The notes under the pieces are model-generated. The model was given only the letters and a program-made list of their open reading frames with translations. It ran no database searches and was not told the DNA's origin. From Oppiella nova (taxonomy: Eukaryota > Arthropoda > Arachnida > Sarcoptiformes > Oppiidae), in NCBI GenBank assembly GCA_905397405.1, contig CAJPVJ010000188.1, positions 1 to 33,458 of the forward strand: a DNA stretch of 33,458 nt, read 5' to 3'. Positions 10,733-19,157 of this stretch are shown in pieces (position 1 is the first letter of the stretch; each line of letters opens with the position of its first letter). The position numbers were made by a program, and so were the translations under genes.

Positions 10733-11031
10733 CTATTTATTATCGGGAACATACATAAACATTATTGAAACAGTAGAAGTTACATTGAAAATATGTACAA
10801 TATCAATCAATGATTATTTTGTTTTTTTGTTTTACAATATGACATTTTGTTTGATTAAAGGGACATGAAAATGATACCTGTAGTTATACTTTTATATATA
10901 AATATTGTATTTGAAAGTTTTATATAAAGGTTTTTAGTAATTGTCACAAATGATAAATTGACTTTTCAAATTTTGTATAAAAATATTGTCTTTTTTATCA
11001 GTTTCAGTATAATAGTTGTGTATGTTTTATA
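10733..11031. repeat. B-type 5' flank fused to A4
   Basis: Homologous to 5746-6060 up to the string tcagtttcagtat at about 11008. It then jumps to the A-gene 3' end (aatagttgtgtatg). A4 therefore lacks the usual A 3' flank and lost the stop-overlapping AATAAA (the sequence after its stop reads TATAAAAC). A recombination has deleted whatever lay between a B promoter and an A terminator. Confidence 0.55.
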
Positions 11032-12078
11032 TTAATGGTTTAACAACTGAATTAACATAACAGTGAATGTGATGGCTGAGCCTATGAATGCAAACAAAAA
11101 CTTTATATCAATTGCAAACGCATTGTATGCCATGTAATGACATTTGGTATAGGTTTCAAAAATAGCAAAAATTGAATTCATTTTCATTAATTCAATTGAA
11201 GTTATTTGCGAATTGGGTTTACCATAACAGGCAATAAATTCATCAGTAGTTGGTCTACGAGTTTGAAAGTAATTCAAGATTAATACGTATATTATTTTAA
11301 ATAATGCAATCAATGAATAGTCCAATAAAGCCCGATACAAATAGTGGTTATAATTACTAATACAGGTTTGTGTTAACATGAAACAAGTAGTGGTGAATAG
11401 TTCACAAAACCATATAAACGGGAATATACCTAGTACATCATTGATTTTATTCTTAATATTAATTGTTAAAAGTATATCTTGCTCTAATTTATCCAGGTTA
11501 ATTATGTTATTGATTGGTTTAATTAATAGTCTCTTTTCGATAAGATATACGGCATAACAGATATGTATTAAAAATATAATGATTGCTATATTCCAACCAA
11601 ATATAACACACATCCACATAAATATCCTAATTATCTGAACTGGCTGGGTATAATTAAAACACGTATACACAATTACGACATATATAGTAACTATTATGAA
11701 CCAAACTATAGTAATAAATCTAGCCGCAAGTATCATGGACTTCTTATCATTTTCATTCAAAACGGAACTTAGTTTTGTAATTAATTTATTGATTTTTGAA
11801 AGTTTTAATTCAATATTTATTAGACTTAATAAAACTGTCAATACCTTTATAAATGTTGAAAGTGGAAATAGTATCTGGTGCAACTTATCGTAATTAGTTA
11901 CATAAGCTATACGTCGACAAGTAAAATATGATACGGTTATTATAATTATTAGTTTAAAAGTATATTGAAATAAATTTTTAATGCAACTATTATTAGTATT
12001 ATTGACATTTATACTAAATTCAAACATAAATAAAATTATATTAAATGGATACATAATAGATTTATTATTATCAGTCAT
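11032..12078 (-). CDS. Gustatory receptor-like protein, subfamily A copy 4
   Basis: Intact single-exon gene of 348 aa, from MTDNNKSIMYPFNIILFMFE to TFTVMLIQLLNH. It carries private changes (FEFSINV, IKNLFQ, FTCRRIAYVTNYDK) that also occur, without any difference, in the inverted fragment at 13251-13612. That fragment therefore derives from this very gene. Its 5' end forms one arm of a large palindrome, and its upstream region is interrupted at 12201 by a mariner-like element 122 bp before the ATG. This leaves only a short original promoter. Confidence 0.92.
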   Translation of the reverse strand: MTDNNKSIMYPFNIILFMFEFSINVNNTNNSCIKNLFQYTFKLIIIITVSYFTCRRIAYVTNYDKLHQILFPLSTFIKVLTVLLSLINIELKLSKINKLITKLSSVLNENDKKSMILAARFITIVWFIIVTIYVVIVYTCFNYTQPVQIIRIFMWMCVIFGWNIAIIIFLIHICYAVYLIEKRLLIKPINNIINLDKLEQDILLTINIKNKINDVLGIFPFIWFCELFTTTCFMLTQTCISNYNHYLYRALLDYSLIALFKIIYVLILNYFQTRRPTTDEFIACYGKPNSQITSIELMKMNSIFAIFETYTKCHYMAYNAFAIDIKFLFAFIGSAITFTVMLIQLLNH

Positions 12079-13612
12079 TTTTAATTGTAATTAATGTGAA
12101 TATATTCGTAAAACTAGTATAAATAATTAATTATTTGTTATTTCAAATTAATTTCATTAAATATATTTATCAATATGTTCAATAAGAGGCAAACTTTATA
12201 TTAGGTTTTCCAGAAAGTTTTGCGAGGTTAATTTTGAAGCTTAAAAATCAATATTTCAATAACCAATAGTGGTATCAAAAATATTTTTGAACCTCAACTA
12301 TGGTTTTTCCTCTCATGTATTCTCCCGAAGAGACCAGTAGATTAGAGCACCGGTAGTTTGGGACAGGTAGCTTTTATGTACAGCAAAAACTATAAGTCCT
12401 AGAAAGACAATCAGCACAACGTTAGAAAGAGTATAAAAAATGATTGAACCCGTCTTTCGGGATTTCTCTTGTAAATGCTTCAATTAGGGACAGGGAGGCC
12501 CGGTAGGTCATGATTTTGTAAAAATTATTTTAAATTGAAAATCTGATTAGGCCATCGAAAACTTCTCAAAATATGAATAACATTTGAATTTGAAATTTTA
12601 AAAATATCTCAACAAATACGTGAGCTAGATAACTTTGAAAATTTGTGATAATTTTGATGAATCTGTAAAACATAAGGATTTTGATTTGCCCTAGATTAGT
12701 TATTTCTCAAGATATCTTAAAGGTTTAAAATGCTAAATTTATCTCCTTTTGAAGCACATTTTGATGGTCTAATCGGATTTAATCTTATTCTTTGTTATCT
12801 TTATTTTATTCAATATTCTTAAATACCGGGCCTCCCTGTTCCAAATTGATGCATTTACTAGAGAAATCCCGATAGACGGGTTCGATCATTTTTTATGCTC
12901 TTTCTAACGAGGTGTCGATTGTTTTTCTATGACTTATAGTTTTTGCTGTACATAAAAGCTACCTGTGTCGAGCTACCGGTGCTCTAATCCACTGGTCTCT
13001 TCGGGAGAATACATGAGAGCAAAAACCATAGTTGAGGTTCAAAAATATTTTTGATACCACTATTGGTTATTGAAATATTGATTTTTAAGCTTCAAAATTA
13101 ACCTCGCAAAACTTTCTGGAAAACCTAATATAAAGTTTGCCTCTTATTGAACATATTGATAAATATATTTAATGAAATTAATTTGAAATAACAAATAATT
13201 AATTATTTATACTAGTTTTACGAATATATTCACATTAATTACAATTAAAAATGACTGATAATAATAAATCTATTATGTATCCATTTAATATAATTTTATT
13301 TATGTTTGAATTTAGTATAAATGTCAATAATACTAATAATAGTTGCATTAAAAATTTATTTCAATATACTTTTAAACTAATAATTATAATAACCGTATCA
13401 TATTTTACTTGTCGACGTATAGCTTATGTAACTAATTACGATAAGTTGCACCAGATACTATTTCCACTTTCAACATTTATAAAGGTATTGACAGTTTTAT
13501 TAAGTCTAATAAATATTGAATTAAAACTTTCAAAAATCAATAAATTAATTACAAAACTAAGTTCCGTTTTGAATGAAAATGATAAGAAGTCCATGATACT
13601 TGCGGCTAGATT
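11717..13612. repeat. Large inverted duplication (arms 789 bp, spacer about 318 bp)
   Basis: Positions i and 25329-i are complementary: 11717-12505 pairs with 12824-13612. The outer 484 bp of each arm hold the first 120 codons of A4 plus its 122-bp upstream flank. I found no mismatch there when comparing the translations and the flank. The inner about 305 bp are the terminal repeats of the element at 12201-13128 and carry roughly a score of differences. Homology ends sharply at 11717/13612. Confidence 0.9.
12201..13128. mobile_element. Mariner-like non-autonomous element with about 305-bp inverted repeats
   Basis: It begins TTAGGTTTTCCAGAAAGTTT and ends with the reverse complement. The ends resemble mariner termini (TTAGGTTG-CCAAAAAGT...). 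A TA dinucleotide lies on both sides, as expected for Tc1/mariner insertion. The uninserted homologous flank near 9601 and 18951 reads caaactttatttttaacaaaat. The long terminal repeats contain GC-richer blocks (gattagagcaccggtag, gggacagggaggccc). The unique centre (about 12506-12823) is AT-rich and codes for nothing, so there is no transposase and it would depend on one supplied in trans. The family name rests on end sequence and TA target only. Confidence 0.75.
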
Positions 13613-13625
13613 AGAGCACCGGTAG
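13251..13625 (+). pseudogene. Inverted 5' fragment of GR A4
   Basis: Codons 1-120 are identical to A4 (MTDNNKSIMYPFNIILFMFE to SMILAAR). They are followed by four codons from the neighbouring element (LEHR) and a stop. This is a 5' duplicate with the same upstream flank as A4 facing the other way, so the two starts are head to head. It covers the N-terminal box, TM1 and TM2 only and cannot form a channel. The lack of any difference from A4 implies a very recent origin or an assembly palindrome. Confidence 0.9.
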
Positions 13626-14379
13626 CTCGACACAGGTAGCTTTTATGTACAGCAAAAACTATAAGTCATAGAAAAACAATCGACACCTCGTTAGAAAGAG
13701 CATAAAAAATGATCGAACCCGTCTATCGGGATTTCTCTAGTAAATGCATCAATTTGGAACAGGGAGGCCAGGTATTTAAGAATATTGAATAAAATAAAGA
13801 TAACAAAGAATAAGATTAAATCCGATTAGACCATCAAAATGTGCTTCAAAAGGAGATAAATTTAGCATTTTAAACCTTTAAGATATCTTGAGAAATAACT
13901 AATCTAGGGCAAATCAAAATCCTTATGTTTTACAGATTCATCAAAATTATCACAAATTTTCAAAGTTATCTAGCTCACGTATTTGTTGAGATATTTTTAA
14001 AATTACAAATTTAAATGTTATTTATAATTTGAGTAGTTTACGATGGCCTAATCAGATTTTCAATTTAAAATAATTTTTACAAAATCATGACCTACCGGGC
14101 CTCCCTGTCCCTAATTGAAGCATTTACAAGAGAAATCCCGAAAGACGGGTTCGATCATTTTTTATGCTCTTTCTAACGACGTGTCGATTGTTTTTCTAGG
14201 ACTTATAGTTTTTGCTGTACATAAAAGCTACCTGTCCCAAACTACCGGTGCTCTAATCCAGTAATCTCTTCGGGTGAATACATAAGAGCAAAAACCATAG
14301 TTGAGGTTCAAAAATATTCTCAATATCTCTATCAATTGCTGAATAAATCAAACCTCGCAAAACTTTTTGGAAAACCTAA
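13609..14379. mobile_element. Second, inverted and 5'-truncated copy of the mariner-like element
   Basis: Runs in the opposite orientation to 12201-13128 and lacks the outer part of its left repeat. It starts inside gattagagcaccggtag and ends with an intact terminus (tttttggaaaacctaa at 14364-14379), followed by TA and the expected A/B flank (tatttaacaaaatataataa). At the left junction the A4 fragment and the element share GATT (13609-13612), a 4-nt microhomology. Its left and central part is almost identical to the right and central part of the first copy, while its right part differs at many positions from the left part of the first copy. No coding capacity. Confidence 0.8.
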
Positions 14380-14580
14380 TATTTAACAAAATATAATAAA
14401 CTAAAAATTATGCAAACATTTCAACGTATTTACTCACAAATAAACTTAATATAATTAAATAGAGTTATTTATAAATATTTGAATACAACATAAGATTAAA
14501 GTTATCCAGTGTAACAAATGTTTTACTTAATAATATTTTTGATTTATAATGCATTTGTTAATAATAAACCAGCATGGTGT

Positions 14581-15618
14581 TTAACTATTTACACACAACT
14601 GTATTAACATAACAGTGAATGTTATGACAGAACCCATGAATACAAATAAAAACTTCATATCAATTACAAATACATTGAATGCCATGTAATGACTTTTGAA
14701 ATACATTTTCATATAATTAAACATTAAATTCAATTTAATTATCTCTATTGAAGTCATTTGTGAATAGTTTTTAGTTATACACGAAACCAATTGATCGGCA
14801 GTCGGTCTATGAGTTTGGAAATAATTAATCGTAAATATATACATTAATTTAAACAATGCTGTTACTGCATAATCAAATAGACCCTGATATAAATTAACAA
14901 GATGTGTATTTACACAAATAAATGTTAATCGGAAACAAGTAATTGTAAAAAGTTCACAAAACCATTGAAATGCAGTAAAACCAAAATTCTCATTTACCTT
15001 GCTCTTTAAATTTACAATTATTAATATATCTTGCACCAATTTATCATTATTATTATTATTATTATTTAATAATCTCTTTTCAACTAAATACACAGCGTAT
15101 GATATGTGTATTACCAGCAATATCATGGCTATTGTCCAGCCATATATAACATATACCCACATAAATATCCTGATCATTCGTACAGGGTGTTTATCATTAA
15201 ATAATAAATACGCATAAATCATATATACCGCGATAAATATGAGCCAGATTAATGTCAAACATTTTGCCATAAATTTCATCAATGTCTTTTCATTTTCATT
15301 TAAAATGTCTGTTAGTTCTGTAGTTAATTTCTTGATATTCAATAGTTTTAACTGAAAACATATTAAACTTAATAATACAGTAAATATATTAAGGAATGTT
15401 GATATTGGATATAAAACTTCATGAAATTTACTATACTCATATTTTATCAAGAACAATCTTCGATAAATAAAGTAGATGATTGTAACGTTAATTATAAGTT
15501 TAAATGTAAATTGAATTACGTATTTTATAAAGTTGCTTCTAGTATAACCTATATTAAAACCATATAAATAAAATATCAATGAAATAGGATATACAATAGT
15601 ATTAATACTGTCACTCAT
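14581..15618 (-). CDS. Gustatory receptor-like protein, subfamily B copy 3
   Basis: Intact single exon, 345 aa, from MSDSINTIVYPISLIFYLYG to TFTVMLIQLCVNS. It is nearly identical to B1. The main length difference is a run of seven Asn in the intracellular loop between TM4 and TM5 (LLNNNNNNNDKLVQ), encoded by seven ATT units on the plus strand at 15046-15066 plus neighbouring AAT. B1 and B2 have shorter or interrupted runs. Upstream is the typical B flank (about 15640-15890). The gene has escaped the damage seen in B2, B4 and B5. Confidence 0.92.
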   Translation of the reverse strand: MSDSINTIVYPISLIFYLYGFNIGYTRSNFIKYVIQFTFKLIINVTIIYFIYRRLFLIKYEYSKFHEVLYPISTFLNIFTVLLSLICFQLKLLNIKKLTTELTDILNENEKTLMKFMAKCLTLIWLIFIAVYMIYAYLLFNDKHPVRMIRIFMWVYVIYGWTIAMILLVIHISYAVYLVEKRLLNNNNNNNDKLVQDILIIVNLKSKVNENFGFTAFQWFCELFTITCFRLTFICVNTHLVNLYQGLFDYAVTALFKLMYIFTINYFQTHRPTADQLVSCITKNYSQMTSIEIIKLNLMFNYMKMYFKSHYMAFNVFVIDMKFLFVFMGSVITFTVMLIQLCVNS

Positions 15619-16179
15619 AATGATTTTGGTAAGTTATTAATTTTTAAATAAATAAACTGTTTATTATCGGGAGTATAAGTAAACATTATTGAAACAATAT
15701 AAGTTACATTGGAAATATGTACAATATTAATCAATGATTATTTTGTTTTTTTGTTTTACAATATGACATTTGTTTGATTAAAGGGACATGAAAATGATAC
15801 CTGTAGTTATACTTTTATATATAAATATTGTATTTGAAAGTTTTATATAAAGATTTTTAGTAATTGTCACAAATGATAAATTGACTTTTTATATTATTAT
15901 TAAAACAAAAAACTAGTTTTATATGTTTTATAATATGCACTTGTTACATAGTTGCTAGCTGTAGTCTTAATGAATTACAAGTTATTTTAACAAAAATTTT
16001 ACTTAATATTTACTTATAATAATTTAATATAACTTGTTTATTTATTTTACACAAATACATATTACATGCTGTGAACACTATTAATCATAAACAAATGTCA
16101 AATATTATAATTTCAAATATTTAAATGCATTAAAAATTGCTATATTAATATAATTAAATTTATTATATTTACCATTATT
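15619..16179. repeat. B3 5' flank followed by a copy of the A 3'-flank block
   Basis: About 15640-15890 matches the 5' flanks of B1 and B2. From about 15900 the sequence switches to the A-gene 3'-flank block, which continues to about 16180, stops abruptly, and resumes at about 16985 next to gene A5. No coding sequence found. Confidence 0.5.
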
Positions 16180-16984
16180 TTTGTACACATAAAGTATACC
16201 AGTGAATGCTTGAGCCTTAAATAATTTGAATTTATACAAACATAAATCAACGTTTTACCATAGATTATCAATAGGTAAAGTATTTTATAGTCACAAATAT
16301 CATTATAATTTTTAACGTTTTTATAAACACCTGTTAATATGAAAACATAAGTGAAAAACAGATATCTGTTCAAAGCACACCAAATGATCACATTTATAGC
16401 CATATTTATAGATTATCGATAGAAATCGAAATAAATTCATTGTAATCCTTCATACTACGTGCTATAGTCATAAAAATTGTAAACTGCTTGTTTAATCGTT
16501 CAATATATGATTTCATGTTCAGAATAGTACATTATGTTTGAGTATGTATACGAATTTTTATTTTTGTACTACTAAACAAGCAAAGTTTTAAGGTTTTATG
16601 ACTATAGCACGTAGTATGAAGGATTACAATGAATCTTGTTCAATTACAATCGTTCAAATACTATAAATATGGCAATGCGATCATTTGGTATCCTTTGAAC
16701 AGATATGCACTTGTAAGTTTTTCAGAATACAATAACATTTTGATTAAATGTATTTTTCGTGTAATTATAAGGTTTTGTATATTAACTCACAGTCAGTATT
16801 GAAATACAGTAACTTATGATTTGAACATAAAATAATATGTGAACTGTAAATCTCTCACTCATTTTCTAATATAACAAAGTTTATGTAATACATAATATGT
16901 ATCATTATTTTGGATCTTTTCATAATTATAATATACGTGTTGATGAAATTGGCTAGCTAGCCATTTTTAGATCAATTTGTCATA
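16180..16984. other. About 800-bp insertion of unknown origin splitting the A5 3' flank
   Basis: The non-coding block downstream of A genes is continuous elsewhere (e.g. 1240-1330) but is here interrupted between about 16180 and 16985. The inserted DNA is somewhat less AT-rich than its surroundings and holds the inverted repeat at 16351-16714. An 87-codon minus-strand open frame (16140-16403) overlaps its left part but runs into old flank and matches no family I know. I could not define target duplications or terminal repeats for the whole insert, although a short tatacc occurs near both edges. Confidence 0.45.
16351..16714. repeat. Inverted repeat with a perfect 41-bp core
   Basis: 16435-16475 and 16594-16634 are perfect reverse complements (41 bp, containing ccttcatactacgtgctata). 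The symmetry continues inward with small indels (gcttgttta). It continues outward for about 80 bp at lower identity, to the shared cagatat-tgttcaaag. It is a foldback structure about 360 bp long with no reading frame across its centre. It could be a foldback transposon or an inverted duplication of one short gene fragment. Confidence 0.7.
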
Positions 16985-17183
16985 TACCATATTTTATGAA
17001 TTATTGATTTATTTATATAAATTTCAACAAAATATAATATCATAAATTGAATTGTAAACGCACATTATAATTTTAAATTTATTTATGAATAACAAATAAG
17101 ACATTTAATAAATATAAAGAAAATACTGTATGTTCACAATAGTTGTGTATGTTATGTATACATTGTTATGTATATATACCGTA

Positions 17184-18298
17184 TTAATGGTTTAACAACT
17201 GAATTAACATAACAGTGAATGTGATGACAGAGCCTATGAATGCAAACAAAAACTTTATATCAATTGCAAACGCATTGTATGCCATGTAATGACATTTGGT
17301 ATAGGTTTCAAAAATAGCAAAAATTGAATTCATTTTAATTAATTCAATTGACGTTATTTGCGAATAGGGTTTACCATAACAGGCAATAAATTCATCAGCA
17401 GTTGGTCTACGAGTTTGAAAGTAATTTAAAATTAATACGTATATTATTTTAAATAATGCAATCAATGAATAGTCCAATAGACCCTGATACAAATGGGGGT
17501 TATAATTACTAACACAGATCTGTGTTAAACTGAAACATGATGTGATGAATAGTTCACAAAACCATAGAAACGGGAATATACCTAGTACATCATTGAATTT
17601 ATTTTTAATATTAATTGTTAGTAATATGTCTTGCTCTAATTTATCCAGGCCAGTTATGTTATTGATTGGTTTAATTAAGAGTCTCTTTTCGATGAGATAT
17701 ACGGCATAACAGATATGTATTAAAAATATAATGATTGCTATATTCCACCCAAATATAACACACATCCACATAAATGTCCTAATTATTTGAACTGGGTGTG
17801 TATAATTACAACAAGTATACAACATTACGGCATATATAGTAACTATTATGAACCAAACTATAGTAATAAATTTAGCCGCAAGTATCATGGACTGTTTGTC
17901 ATTTTCATTCAAAACTGAACTTATTTTTGTAATTAATTTCTTGATTTTAAAAAGTTTTANTTGTCATTTTCATTCAAAACTGAACTTATTTTTGTAATTA
18001 ATTTCTTGATTTTAAAAAGTTTTAATTCAATATTTATTAGACTTAATAAAACTGCCAATACCTTTATAAATCTTGCCAGTGGAAATATTATTTGGTGCAA
18101 CTTATCGTGATAAATAGTTACAAAGGCTATACGTCGATAAGTAAAATATGATACGGTTATTATAATTATTAATTTAAAAGTATATTGAAATAACTTTTTA
18201 ATGCAACTATTATTAGTATTATTGACATTTATATTAAATCCAAACATAAATAAAATTATACTAAATGGATACATAATACATTTATTATTATCAGTCAT
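17184..18298 (-). CDS. Gustatory receptor-like protein, subfamily A copy 5 (contains assembly join)
   Basis: The frame is split by the N at 17960, but 17896-17959 is repeated exactly at 17961-18024 (64 nt). Counted once, the gene is 349 aa, like A1, from MTDNNKCIMYPFSIILFMFG to TFTVMLIQLLNH. Variants include CCNYTHPVQ in the TM3-TM4 loop and FCELFITSCF in TM5. Because A2 has its join at the same position, the pairing of N- and C-terminal halves in these two genes is uncertain. The 3' flank after the stop is altered (tatataccgtattaatgg) and lacks the usual AATAAA. Confidence 0.82.
17896..18024. other. Assembly artefact: 64-nt contig-end overlap around a single N
   Basis: 17896-17959 equals 17961-18024 exactly, with N at 17960. 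The right-hand contig starts with the same bases (ttgtcattttcattc) as the one at 4020, which places both joins at the edge of one sequence shared by two A paralogues. Confidence 0.92.
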
Positions 18299-18679
18299 TT
18301 TTAATTGTAATTAATGTGAATATAATTGTAAAACTAGTATAAATAATTTATTATTTATACTTTTCAAATTAATTTATGTTAATATACTGTACATAAAATA
18401 TAGTGTAGTGTACATATGCAATTTATAAAATAATTTCCGATTTAATTAAATATATTTATTAATGTGTTCAATGAGAGGCAAACTTTTTTAGTAAATATAA
18501 TAAACTAAAATTATGTAAACATTTCAGCGTATTTACTTACAAATAAACTTAATATAGTTAAATCTAGTAAATAAATATTTGACTACAACATAAGGTTAAA
18601 ATTGTCCAGTATTCCCAATGGTCTATTCTATAATATTTCGATTTATAATGCATTTGTTAATAATAAACCAGCATGAGGT
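18299..18679. repeat. A5 upstream spacer
   Basis: Homologous to 4358-4713 (between A2 and B1), including acatgtgcaatttataaaataattt-type strings and aataaaccagcatga just before the B end. No gene. Confidence 0.5.
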
Positions 18680-18765
18680 TTAACTATTTACACACAACTG
18701 TAAAGTTGCATCTAGTATAACCTATATTAAAACCATATAAATAAAATATCAATGAAATAGGATAT
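18680..18765 (-). pseudogene. GR subfamily B relic with internal deletion (copy 4)
   Basis: Only the last few codons of a B gene (stop TAA at 18680-18682, reverse complement of ttaactatttacacacaact) remain. They are joined directly to the N-terminal coding segment corresponding to FYLYGFNIGYTRCN. About 0.9 kb between them is gone, and the start codon region is missing too. The remaining N-terminal bases match B1 (gttgcatctag) rather than B3. Confidence 0.75.
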
Positions 18766-18811
18766 GGATAGACATATAACCAAATGAGACTTTTTGGAAA
18801 ATAGCATTTAC

Positions 18812-18895
18812 TGTATATTATACTTTTATTAAACTTTTATAATGAATAAACACAATCATATTCATTATAAAAGTTTAATAAAAGTATAATATACA
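18812..18895. repeat. Perfect 36-bp inverted repeat with 12-nt loop
   Basis: 18812-18847 (starting tgtatattatacttttatta) is exactly complementary to 18860-18895, with loop aaacacaatcat. It lies between a 46-bp unrecognised stretch (18766-18811) and a fresh copy of A-type 5' flank. It would fold into a single perfect hairpin in RNA or single-stranded DNA. Being AT-only to a large degree, it could also be a tiny foldback element. Confidence 0.8.
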
Positions 18896-19157
18896 TTATT
18901 TGAAATTAATTTCATTAAATATATTTATCTTATGTGTTCAATAAGAGGCAAACTTTATTTTTAACAAAATATAATAAACTAAAAATTATGCAAACATTTC
19001 AGTGTATTTACTCACAAATAAACTTAACATAATTAAATAGAGTTATTTATAAATATTTGAATACAACATAAGATTAAAATGATCCAGTATAACAAATGTT
19101 TTATTCTATAATATTTTTGATTTATAAGCATTTATTAATAATAAACCAGTATGATAG

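Noticed and set aside
16140-16403. 87-codon minus-strand open frame as a new gene
   Set aside because: It crosses the edge between inserted DNA and an old spacer, its start lies in a foldback arm, and it has no recognisable domain or conserved copy.
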